A stretch of 64,000 nt of DNA from Paraburkholderia sp. SOS3 (GCF_001922345.1 NZ_CP018811.1:3410001-3474000), one strand, 5' to 3'; shown: positions 56,096-63,962, counted from the stretch's first letter. Notes: generated from the letters alone by a model not told the origin. Made by a program: numbers and translations.

Positions 56096-56748
56096 ACGCG
56101 CGCCGCTCGAGCATCAGCGTCACGATAAAGATCGCCCGCGCCGCTTATGCGGCCCTCACGGTCGCCGGCGCCGCTGCGACGTTCGCATGCACGGCACAGC
56201 TGGCGCATGCCCAGGCGCTCGCGCGCATCACCGGCGAGGCGCGCATCGCAACGGGTGCGGCCGTCGGCGCGACGGGCGCGATCACCGTCAACGAAGCCGC
56301 AGGCATCGACAACGCGCAGGCCAACCAGCTGACGATCTCGACCGGCGGCTCGGCCGCCAACGACAACGCAAGCGTACAGAGCGCGAGCGCGTCCGCGAAA
56401 GTCGCGAGCGCGCGCGCATCGATTGCGGGCAACGCATTTTCGAATACATCCGGCGCCGTACTGGTGAACCAGTCCGCGGGCGCGGGCAATCTCCAGCGCA
56501 ACAGTGTGCAACTCGGCACTGCTGCGATCGGAGTCGAGACCGTTTCGGACAGCGTGCTGTCCGCAGCGGTCCCGAAAAACGGTGGTCTGGCGCGAGCGAA
56601 CGGGGTTCACGACGCGAGGGAGGCGACTCTCTCCAACGAGGCCTTCAGAAACGTCAATGGCATCGTGCAGATCAACCAGACTGCCGGAGCCGGTAATGCC
56701 ACGGCGAACAGTTTTGTGCTCCGTCCCCCGGCGGGCACTCTTTTCTAA
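56092..56748 (+). CDS. FapB-like amyloid-repeat protein
   Basis: 218 residues, signal peptide ending TAQLAHAQA. It contains three repeats of about 17 residues separated by linkers: GAITVNEAAGIDNAQAN (62-78), GAVLVNQSAGAGNLQRN (121-137) and GIVQINQTAGAGNATAN (190-206). The G-x-hydrophobic-x-hydrophobic-N...G..N...N pattern is like that of Pseudomonas FapB/FapC imperfect repeats. By size and order it matches the minor subunit FapB. The Cys-x-x-Cys motif known from Fap subunits is absent. Translationally coupled to the gene before it. Confidence 0.82.
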   Translation: MNARRSSISVTIKIARAAYAALTVAGAAATFACTAQLAHAQALARITGEARIATGAAVGATGAITVNEAAGIDNAQANQLTISTGGSAANDNASVQSASASAKVASARASIAGNAFSNTSGAVLVNQSAGAGNLQRNSVQLGTAAIGVETVSDSVLSAAVPKNGGLARANGVHDAREATLSNEAFRNVNGIVQINQTAGAGNATANSFVLRPPAGTLF

Positions 56749-56775
56749 CTGACCAATAAGTATCGGAGCGAGATC

Positions 56776-58356
56776 ATGAAACTCAAGCGCACCCTGATTG
56801 CGGCAGCGGTCCTTGCCGCGGCATCCGGCAGCGTGTTCGCAGGACAGCTGAAGAATCCGTACCTCTTCAATGCGACGATGGTCGGCGAACAGATCGGTAT
56901 CGAAGGATTCGTGCGCCTGTTCGGCTGCGTATCCGTGTCGAGCACCGCGGGCGCCGTCGTCCACAACACGCAGAACGTGTATGTCCATGCATCGCTCGAT
57001 CCGCAGGCGCAAAGCTACCTGCGCGGCGCGCTGACCACGCGTGTCAACAATGCAACAAATAGCGTGAGCGGCACGGGCAGCAACACCGTATGGGCCAACA
57101 GCTCGTTCTCGACCAGCGACAGTCATTCGTCGTCGCATTGGTCGTCGAGCTCGCACAACGCGAATTCCACCACGACCGTCAGCACATCGAGCAACTATGC
57201 ATACGCAAACCAGGCAAAGGCGAGCGCGTCGAGCGAATATCACCAGTCGAGCGACAGCGGCCATGCAAGCAATAGTTCGTCGTCGTTCGACGCCGGCATT
57301 TCGCTTAGCGACAACAGCAAGCACTCGAGCTCGCAGTCGGGCAACTTCAGCGGCAAGTTCTCCGGCGGCGCGTCCGCTTCGACGAGCTCCAGCTCGCACG
57401 GCAAATACTGGGGAGGCTCTAAAGATCATTCGACGAGCGTTTCCGAAGAAGCGCAGGCCCACGCGAGCGGTTCATACGACAAGAACCATATGTCGAGCTC
57501 GTCGGACTCGCTTAACGCCAACGCGTCCGGCCATCTGAACACGAGCCATAGCGACACCGAAAGCCAGCACAAGAACGCGTCGCAGAGCTGGTCCGCGCAG
57601 GCGTCGAACGGCGGCTCGGGCAACCGGTCGGCGAGCGCGACGCTCACGTATGCGCACAACGACTCGAAGTCGAGCTCGGAGTCGCATTCGGGTTCGTCCT
57701 CGTTCTCGACGTCTTCGTCGGCGTCGAAGAGCTGGGGCTATAACGTGAACGACAATCTCACGACGGTCGACGAAAAGACCAGCGGTTCCGTGACGCAGTA
57801 CGTCAATACCCAGGCGCCGGGCACGCTCAATGCGGGCACGGGCAGCAACGCCGCGTCGGGCGTCTCGGGCAATCTCGGCATCAACATCGCGCAAGGCATC
57901 GACAACGCACAGAGCAACGATGTCGCGCTCGCGTCGGTCGACGTCGGCAATGTGTTCGGCAACGCACAGATCTTCAACTCGCAGGGTTCGGGCGGCAGCG
58001 CGAAGATCAATAACTTCAATCTGAACGCATCGGTCGGCGACGGTTCGCTGTCGCACGTGACGGGTAATGTCGGCGTGAACGTCGCATCGGGGATCGGCAA
58101 CGTGCAGAACAACAGCCTTGCCGGCGCGGTGACGACGACCAACGCCGGCACCGCGATGACGACCGCGATGGTGGCCACGGACGAGAACTCGCAATCCGCG
58201 AACATGGCGGTGCGCGGACAGTTCCAGGGCACCGCGATGCTCGGCGCCAATACGCTTGCGGGCGCATCCGGCAACATCGGCGTGAATATCGCGGGCGGCG
58301 CCGGCAACCTGCAGCACAACGGCCTCGCGATCGCCGCGCTCAATAGCGGCCATTAG
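56776..58356 (+). CDS. FapC-like major amyloid subunit with Ser/His/Asn-rich core
   Basis: 526 residues, signal peptide to about 22 (SGSVFAG). Residues about 24-92 form an ordered-looking segment with the only mature Cys (Cys51). Residues about 95-335 are dominated by Ser, Asn, His, Thr and Gly (SSSHWSSSSHNANS, GNFSGKFSGGASAS). The C-terminus has three amyloid-type repeats: GNLGINIAQGIDNAQSN (365-381), GNVGVNVASGIGNVQNN (430-446) and GNIGVNIAGGAGNLQHN (499-515). Linkers of 48-52 residues separate them, as in FapC. Good GGAGCGAG ribosome site. Likely secreted through the barrel protein encoded downstream. Confidence 0.83.
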   Translation: MKLKRTLIAAAVLAAASGSVFAGQLKNPYLFNATMVGEQIGIEGFVRLFGCVSVSSTAGAVVHNTQNVYVHASLDPQAQSYLRGALTTRVNNATNSVSGTGSNTVWANSSFSTSDSHSSSHWSSSSHNANSTTTVSTSSNYAYANQAKASASSEYHQSSDSGHASNSSSSFDAGISLSDNSKHSSSQSGNFSGKFSGGASASTSSSSHGKYWGGSKDHSTSVSEEAQAHASGSYDKNHMSSSSDSLNANASGHLNTSHSDTESQHKNASQSWSAQASNGGSGNRSASATLTYAHNDSKSSSESHSGSSSFSTSSSASKSWGYNVNDNLTTVDEKTSGSVTQYVNTQAPGTLNAGTGSNAASGVSGNLGINIAQGIDNAQSNDVALASVDVGNVFGNAQIFNSQGSGGSAKINNFNLNASVGDGSLSHVTGNVGVNVASGIGNVQNNSLAGAVTTTNAGTAMTTAMVATDENSQSANMAVRGQFQGTAMLGANTLAGASGNIGVNIAGGAGNLQHNGLAIAALNSGH

Positions 58357-58422
58357 GATGTCGCACTACGAAGCAAATAACGTGAAGCAGGCCCAAGAAG
58401 CCTTATAAGCCATCACGCGGCA

Positions 58423-58453
58423 TGCACCGGCTGCCGAACAGGCAGCCGGTGCA
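58423..58453 (+). other. strong intercistronic hairpin between FapC-like and peptidase genes
   Basis: TGCACCGGCTGCC/GGCAGCCGGTGCA, perfect 13-bp stem with a five-base loop and no T run, 66 bp after the FapC-like stop. Likely an mRNA stabiliser or partial terminator that favours the structural subunit. Confidence 0.7.
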
Positions 58454-58485
58454 CAGCCTCCGTGTGAGGTATGAAGGAGACCAGC

Positions 58486-59196
58486 ATGTCCGGGTTTGTC
58501 GGCTTCCCGGCGTTACGGCTCGCCGTGGCGTTCTCATGTTGCACGTTGTGTGCGACAGCCCACGCACAAGCGAGCATCGATACGTCTACCCTCGCAGGTA
58601 TTCCGCTGACCAAAACGGTTCGCTCGATGAGGGACATCCGCTACAGCCATATCGTGAGCCAGCAGTTCGACTACAGCTGCGGCGCGGCCGCACTCGCGAC
58701 GCTCCTCAAATACGGTTACGGCATCGATATTCCCGAGACGGAACTGATCCGCCGGATGATGGTTTTCTCGTCGCCGGACATCGTGGTCAAGAACGGTTTT
58801 TCGATGCTCGACATGAAGAAATTCGTCGAGACGATCGGGCTGCGCGGCAGAGGGTTCCGGGTCAATCCGGACGCGTTGTATCACCTGCAGATCCCCGTGA
58901 TGGTGTTGATGAACATCGACGGCTATGAGCATTTCGTGATCGTCAAACATGCGGAGAACGGCCGCGTTTTTATCGCGGACCCGGCGCTCGGCAACCGGAT
59001 CCTCCTCGAAGAGGATTTCTCGAAGACGTGGAACGGGCTCGTGTTCGCCGTGGTCGGCAAGCCATTCAGGGAGGATTCGCCGCTGTTGCAGGACAACGAG
59101 TCGCTGGCGTTGAAGCTGCGTGCGGGCGCGCTCGCAACCGGCGCCGCCGCGACACCTTTTGTCGAATACGGCCTGTCACGGGCCGAGCTCTTCTGA
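58486..59196 (+). CDS. periplasmic C39-type cysteine peptidase, FapD-like
   Basis: 236 residues from the ATG at 58486, chosen because AAGGAG lies seven bases before it; an ATG five codons earlier has no such site. Signal peptide ending CATAHAQA. Peptidase C39 residues are all present: Cys65 in QFDYSCGAAALATLL, His149 in GYEHFVIVKH and Asp165 in FIADPALGN. The oxyanion Gln is probably in SQQFDYSC. There is no ABC transporter part, so it is a stand-alone periplasmic protease like FapD, which is needed for Fap export. A C-terminal tail of about 40 residues follows the fold. Confidence 0.92.
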   Translation: MSGFVGFPALRLAVAFSCCTLCATAHAQASIDTSTLAGIPLTKTVRSMRDIRYSHIVSQQFDYSCGAAALATLLKYGYGIDIPETELIRRMMVFSSPDIVVKNGFSMLDMKKFVETIGLRGRGFRVNPDALYHLQIPVMVLMNIDGYEHFVIVKHAENGRVFIADPALGNRILLEEDFSKTWNGLVFAVVGKPFREDSPLLQDNESLALKLRAGALATGAAATPFVEYGLSRAELF

Positions 59197-59203
59197 GCCC
59201 ATC

Positions 59204-60064
59204 ATGAAGCGCGAACTCTCAATCAGCAATCGTGCGTTGCTCGCAACCGTAGCGAGCGCCGCCATCACGACCGCAGCGCTCGCGGCAGCGAGCACTGCGT
59301 ACGCAGCGCAAGCAGACGGGACAGCACCGATGCCCGCGTTTCTGTCGGCACGCGATTCGGCACGCGATGGCGGTCTGGAGACGATCAGATGGCAGCCCGT
59401 CGGCGACGACGTGCTCGCAAGTCAGACCGGCAAGTTTGCGAATGGGCAGATGATCTCCGGCTTCGTGCTGAACCTGTTGTCGCAATGGAATCTGCCGAAC
59501 GGCGCAAGCGCGATCGCACAAGGTTCGCTCGCAGTCGCGCAAAACGCGGCCAACCAGATGAGTGCGACAGTCAACTCGACGGCGCGCGTCGTGAACGGCA
59601 GCGGGCGCGACAGCGGCGCGGATCGGTCCGCGCAGGTCGACGGCGGCCAGCGGATCGCCGTAAACGGCGTTTCTCAGGTTACGCAGGTGGCAGGCAACAG
59701 CAACATCGGCATGAACGCGGCGCAGATCGATTTCACCGGCAACGCGCTGCCGTCCGCAAGCGGCAATGGCGCGACGCGTGCGAGCGCATCGAACGCGAAC
59801 GGCACGATCAGGGCGGGCATCACGTTCGGCAACGGCGGCGTGAGCGTCGCGCTGCAGACGCCTGCCGGCATGGCGACGCAAACGATCGCGCCGGGCGGGG
59901 GTCAGGCCGGATCGATTGCGCAGATGCTGCAGATCGCAGGCAATAACCAGCAGGTCGCGAACCAGTTGCAACTGCAGTTGCAGACCGCGCAGATGTCGTC
60001 GGCGTCGCTACGGCAGGCCGGTGTGCTTCAGGCGCTGCAGAACGCGATCAATGCAAGACGCTAA
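59204..60064 (+). CDS. FapE-like secreted protein with one amyloid-type repeat
   Basis: 286 residues from MKRELSISNRALLATV, signal peptide ending STAYAAQ. GDDVLASQTGKFANG (67-81) resembles the double-glycine-like element of the first gene. GVSQVTQVAGNSNIGMN (155-171) fits the repeat of the FapB-like protein. The rest is rich in Ala, Asn, Gln and Gly, ending in an amphipathic helix (SLRQAGVLQALQNAINARR). By order (after FapD-like, before FapF-like) it corresponds to FapE, a subunit found in small amounts in Fap fibrils. It starts seven bases after the peptidase stop. Confidence 0.78.
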   Translation: MKRELSISNRALLATVASAAITTAALAAASTAYAAQADGTAPMPAFLSARDSARDGGLETIRWQPVGDDVLASQTGKFANGQMISGFVLNLLSQWNLPNGASAIAQGSLAVAQNAANQMSATVNSTARVVNGSGRDSGADRSAQVDGGQRIAVNGVSQVTQVAGNSNIGMNAAQIDFTGNALPSASGNGATRASASNANGTIRAGITFGNGGVSVALQTPAGMATQTIAPGGGQAGSIAQMLQIAGNNQQVANQLQLQLQTAQMSSASLRQAGVLQALQNAINARR

Positions 60065-60365
60065 CGCGAAGCGCAGTGCGGCAGAGCGCGGTGCGCGGCA
60101 GGTAGCGCCAGGCAGCGCCAGGCAGCGGCAGGCAGCGGCAGCGGATAACGGGGGACGTCTGGCAGAAGGCAAGAAAGCAAGAAGGCAAGGCAGGAGACCA
60201 GCAGCGAGACCAAGCGGTAAGCAACAACGGGGGAAACAAGGGAGACAGCGGCGGGCCGCCACCCGCACCGCATGACACAAGGCAGCAATGAAAGACAGGG
60301 GACGAGGTCCGCGCGAGGCATAACAACAGCGACGCGCGGCCTGCTTGACCGGGGGAATAAAAAAC
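60065..60365. other. non-coding spacer ahead of the FapF-like gene
   Basis: 301 bp, purine-rich from 60165 to 60250, without codon structure. It contains four 10-bp tandem repeats at 60101-60140. No promoter of either class was identified. Confidence 0.55.
60101..60140 (+). repeat. four 10-bp tandem repeats (GGCAGCGSCA)
   Basis: GGTAGCGCCA, GGCAGCGCCA, GGCAGCGGCA, GGCAGCGGCA in direct succession, followed by a partial unit GCGG. Confidence 0.85.
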
Positions 60366-61811
60366 ATGATTGCCGATACAAAGACCAGGAGGCCGCGTCT
60401 TGCTCTCGCGGCCATTCCGGCTGCAGCAGTGATGTTTGCATGGGCACAGGGGGCGGCCGCTCAGGCCATTGCCAGTCAATCGATGGAAGAGCGGCTCAAT
60501 CAGCTGATGCGCGTCGTCGACGAGCAGCAGCGGCAAATTCAATCGCTCGAGCGCCAGATGACGAATCTGGAAATGGCGCAGCGCGGCCGCGGCGCACCGG
60601 GATACGGCGCGCCCGGCTCGACGGCGGTGGCCGAACAACCAGGCGCCGACGGCTTGCCGATGCCGTTGCCGCCGCTTGCGCAGGTGACGCCGGGCGCACC
60701 GATACCCGGCGGCCAGGGCAGCAGCACCGCGACCGGTGTGCCGGTCAATCCGCCGGCGCCAGAAGGATCGAGCGCGACCGGTTCGACTGCGCCCGGTGCG
60801 CCGGTCGCCCCCGGCGGCGCGATCGGCACGACGCAGAAAGCCGCTGAACCGGTGCGCACGCAGGCGGAAGAGGCCGTCGTGCAGCGCGAGCATGCGCCGC
60901 TCTTCGATCACAAGCTCACGCTCGACTGGGGCATCAGCGACACGTACTACGACCGCCGCCAGTTGCAGCTGTCAGGCTTTCTTGCGCTCGATGCAATCTT
61001 CCTCGGCAACATCAACCTCGGCGAAACGAAATCGCATCAGGTGATGTCGGACCTCGACGTCCGCTATGGCCTGACCGACCGCATCAGCGTCGACGTCGAT
61101 GTGCCGTATGTCTATCGTCACAGCACGTTTATCGTCGGCGGCGCGGGCGGTTCGGCGAGCACGCTTTCCGATGCGTCGGTGAACTCGCATGCGATCGGCG
61201 ACGTCAACTTCGGCATTTACTATCAGTTGCTCAAGGAGACCAACACTATTCCGGATGTGGTCGGCAGCCTGCGCGTAAAAGCGCCGACCGGCACCTCGCC
61301 GTTCGGCATCAAGGTCGTGCAGCTGACGCCCGACAACACGAATCTCGTCGCACCGTCGGAGCTGCCGACCGGCACAGGTTTCTGGAATATAACGGCCGGT
61401 TTGTCGGTACTGAAGACGTACGACCCGATCGTGCTGTTTGGAAGCCTCTCGTACACGTATAACGTCGCGCGTTCTTTCGCGGATATCTCGTCGGTACAGG
61501 GGCAAACGCAACCGGCGACCGTGAAGCTCGGCGACATCGTGCAGATCGGCGGCGGTGTCGCGCTCGCGTTTTCCGACAAGGACTCGGCGAGCATCTCGTA
61601 CACGCTCGCACTCGAGCCGTCGTCGAAGACGAAGGCGCCGGGCGGGAGCTACCAGGACGTGCCCGGCAGCGAAACGACTGCGGCCGTGCTCAATTTCGGT
61701 TTGAACCATGTCGTCAACAAGCACCTGACGATCAACGGCACGGTGTCGATCGGCATGACGCCCGATGCACCGAACTTCGTGGTCGGATTGCGCTTTCCCT
61801 ACACTTTCTGA
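60366..61811 (+). CDS. FapF-like outer-membrane barrel with N-terminal coiled coil
   Basis: 481 residues from MIADTKTRRPRLALAAI. Signal peptide ending QGAAAQA (about 34). A coiled coil follows (about 38-72: MEERLNQLMRVVDEQQRQIQ, then SLERQMTNLEMAQ), then a Gly/Ala/Pro-rich linker (about 75-160) and a beta-barrel domain (about 175-481) of alternating strands (HKLTLDWGISDTYYDRRQLQ, RISVDVDVPYVYRH) ending in the outer-membrane signature RFPYTF. Coiled coil plus barrel is the architecture of FapF, the trimeric pore that exports Fap subunits. Some phenol-degradation-type transporters share the barrel, so the coiled coil and context carry the argument. Confidence 0.85.
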   Translation: MIADTKTRRPRLALAAIPAAAVMFAWAQGAAAQAIASQSMEERLNQLMRVVDEQQRQIQSLERQMTNLEMAQRGRGAPGYGAPGSTAVAEQPGADGLPMPLPPLAQVTPGAPIPGGQGSSTATGVPVNPPAPEGSSATGSTAPGAPVAPGGAIGTTQKAAEPVRTQAEEAVVQREHAPLFDHKLTLDWGISDTYYDRRQLQLSGFLALDAIFLGNINLGETKSHQVMSDLDVRYGLTDRISVDVDVPYVYRHSTFIVGGAGGSASTLSDASVNSHAIGDVNFGIYYQLLKETNTIPDVVGSLRVKAPTGTSPFGIKVVQLTPDNTNLVAPSELPTGTGFWNITAGLSVLKTYDPIVLFGSLSYTYNVARSFADISSVQGQTQPATVKLGDIVQIGGGVALAFSDKDSASISYTLALEPSSKTKAPGGSYQDVPGSETTAAVLNFGLNHVVNKHLTINGTVSIGMTPDAPNFVVGLRFPYTF

Positions 61812-61835
61812 TGTGTCATCGAGACGAGGCTGATC

Positions 61836-63359
61836 GTGCGTGAACCCTCTCATCTGACTTCCGTGCCGAAAGTCGCGCCGGGCCGCCCGCCCCTCTCGGC
61901 CGCGCGCACTGCGCCGCCCTCGACGGGCGCGCCCGTCGCGCAAGATGCGCGAGCCGCCGATACGACAGGCGCGAGCGCGCGCAACGAGCGCACGCTGCTC
62001 TATGTCGCACGCACGCCCGACGACACGCTCGTCGCGCATCTGAAGAGCCGCGGCTGGTCTGTGCTGACCGCGCGCTCCGCGCATGAGACCGGCCGGCTGC
62101 TGAAGCCGGACGCCGCCTGCGCGGGCATCGTCGATATGGCGAGCTTCGCGCTACGCGACCTCGCGTCGCTCGAAGCGAGCCTGCGCCAGCAGCAGGTCGG
62201 CTGGATCGCGCTCGCGAACACGGAGCGGCTCGCGGACGCGGAGGTGCGGCGCCTGATCCGCCACTACTGTTTCGATTACGTGAAGATGCCGGTGGCGCAC
62301 GCAACGATCGATTATCTGGTCGGCCACGCGTTCGGCATGGTCACGCTATACGATGCCGACGTGCCCGCCGATGTCGCGCACGAGGATGACGAGATGGTCG
62401 GCACCTGCGATGCGATGCAGGCGTTGTTCCGCACGATCCGCAAGGTGGCGAACACCGACGCACCGGTGTTCATCTCCGGCGAATCGGGCACTGGCAAGGA
62501 ACTGACCGCGGTCGCGATTCACGAGCGTTCGCCGCGCCGCAATGCGCCGTTCGTCGCCATCAACTGCGGCGCGATTCCGCATCACCTGTTGCAGTCCGAA
62601 CTGTTCGGCTACGAACGCGGCGCCTTTACCGGCGCGAATCAGCGCAAGATCGGGCGCGTCGAAGCGGCCAGCGGCGGCACGCTGTTCCTCGACGAAATCG
62701 GCGACCTGCCGATGGAAAGCCAAGCGAGCCTGTTGCGCTTCCTGCAGGAAGGCAAGATCGAGCGCCTCGGCGGGCATGAATCGATTGCCGTCGATGTGCG
62801 CATTATTTCGGCGACGCACGTCGACCTCGAAGACGCGATGCGCGAAGGACGCTTCCGCGCGGACCTGTTTCACCGTCTGTGCGTGCTGCGCGTCGACGAA
62901 CCGCCGCTGCGCACACGCGGCAAGGACATCGAAATTCTCGCGCATCACATCCTGCACAAGTTCAAATGCGACAGCGCGCGCAAGATTCGCGGCTTCACGC
63001 CGTCGGCGATCGAAGCGATGTACAACTACAACTGGCCGGGCAATGTGCGCGAACTGATCAACCGCGTGCGGCGCGCGATCGTGATGGCGGAGACCAAGCT
63101 GATTTCGGCCGACGATCTCGATCTCGCGAACTACAGCGCGCAGCAGACGATCTCGCTCGCGCAGGCCCGTGAAGCGGCGGAAAAGCGTGCGATCGAGGCT
63201 GCGCTGCTAAGGCATCGGCATCGCTTGAACGAGGCGGCCGCGGATCTCGGCATTTCGCGCGTCACGTTGTATCGGCTCATGGGTTCGCATGGTTTGCGCG
63301 ATTCCACGAACGGCGACGACAAGGGTATGTTTCCGGGGGAAAGCGACGTGCGAGAGTGA
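61836..63359 (+). CDS. VpsR-type sigma-54 enhancer-binding regulator (downstream copy)
   Basis: 507 residues from a GTG with GAGG upstream, 24 bp after the FapF-like gene and so probably in its operon. The first 45 residues are a Pro/Ala/Arg-rich extension absent from the upstream copy. Then comes the same receiver-like domain (RTLLYVARTPDDTLVAHLKS), AAA+ domain with Walker A GESGTGKE, GAFTGA loop, Walker B GGTLFLDEIGD, and a Fis-type helix-turn-helix (NEAAADLGISRVTLYRLMGSHG). It is very close to the upstream copy across the AAA+ domain. It may amplify or modulate operon expression through feedback. Confidence 0.93.
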   Translation: MREPSHLTSVPKVAPGRPPLSAARTAPPSTGAPVAQDARAADTTGASARNERTLLYVARTPDDTLVAHLKSRGWSVLTARSAHETGRLLKPDAACAGIVDMASFALRDLASLEASLRQQQVGWIALANTERLADAEVRRLIRHYCFDYVKMPVAHATIDYLVGHAFGMVTLYDADVPADVAHEDDEMVGTCDAMQALFRTIRKVANTDAPVFISGESGTGKELTAVAIHERSPRRNAPFVAINCGAIPHHLLQSELFGYERGAFTGANQRKIGRVEAASGGTLFLDEIGDLPMESQASLLRFLQEGKIERLGGHESIAVDVRIISATHVDLEDAMREGRFRADLFHRLCVLRVDEPPLRTRGKDIEILAHHILHKFKCDSARKIRGFTPSAIEAMYNYNWPGNVRELINRVRRAIVMAETKLISADDLDLANYSAQQTISLAQAREAAEKRAIEAALLRHRHRLNEAAADLGISRVTLYRLMGSHGLRDSTNGDDKGMFPGESDVRE

Positions 63360-63371
63360 GCGCGTTTTCTT

Positions 63372-63404
63372 GCCTCGCCGCGCGAACAGCGGAACCGGCG
63401 AGGC
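63372..63404 (+). terminator. hairpin after the downstream regulator
   Basis: GCCTCGCCG/CGGCGAGGC, 9-bp stem with a 15-base loop, 12 bp after the regulator stop. No T run, so termination is uncertain. Confidence 0.45.
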
Positions 63405-63422
63405 GCGTGCGCGCGCGTCGGG

Positions 63423-63428
63423 TAGAAT
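63423..63428 (+). promoter_or_regulatory. candidate -10 (TAGAAT) for folA
   Basis: TAGAAT 30 bp before the folA start codon. Confidence 0.4.
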
Positions 63429-63458
63429 CGCTGCGAACCGATTTTCTCGCCTCTTCCC

Positions 63459-63962
63459 ATGACGACGCTGACCCTGATCGTCGCTCGCGCCCGCAACGGC
63501 GTGATCGGCCGCGATAACCAGTTGCCCTGGCGGCTTCCCGAAGACCTCGCTTTCTTCAAGCGCACGACGATGGGCGCGCCGATCGTCATGGGCCGCAAGA
63601 CGCACGAATCGATCGGCCGCGTGTTGCCGGGCCGCCGCAATATCGTCGTGTCGCGCGATGCGGCGCGTCGCTACGACGGCTGCGATACGGTAACGAGCCT
63701 CGCGGCCGCGCTCGAACTCGCCGCGCAGGATCAGGCACCCGAAGCATTTCTGATCGGCGGCGCGCAGCTTTATGAAGACGGCTTGCGCGAGGCGCACCGA
63801 CTGATCGTCACGGAAATCGCCGCAGACTTCGAAGGCGATACGACCTTCCCGGCGCCCGACCCGCGCGAATGGGAAGAAGTGTCGCGCGAAGCGCACCACG
63901 CGAATCCGCCGAACGCGTTCGACTACGCGTTCGTCACTTATCGCCGCAAAAACCAGCGCTAG
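63459..63962 (+). CDS. folA: dihydrofolate reductase
   Basis: Reduces dihydrofolate to tetrahydrofolate, restoring the cofactor oxidised by ThyA. 167 residues. Conserved [27 protein letters not shown] with the catalytic Glu/Asp position in [29 protein letters not shown] and [13 protein letters not shown]. It has a separate candidate promoter and lies 99 bp after the downstream regulator. Confidence 0.96.
   Translation: MTTLTLIVARARNGVIGRDNQLPWRLPEDLAFFKRTTMGAPIVMGRKTHESIGRVLPGRRNIVVSRDAARRYDGCDTVTSLAAALELAAQDQAPEAFLIGGAQLYEDGLREAHRLIVTEIAADFEGDTTFPAPDPREWEEVSREAHHANPPNAFDYAFVTYRRKNQR

Noticed and set aside
55774..57462. 562-codon minus-strand frame across the FapB-like and FapC-like genes
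   Set aside because: No signal, domain or ribosome site. It spans three plus-strand genes with good starts and repeats.
60366..61811. Barrel protein as an ordinary aromatic-compound transporter
   Set aside because: The N-terminal coiled coil after the signal peptide and its place after FapB/C/D/E-like genes fit FapF better; the alternative is kept in the entry as a caveat.
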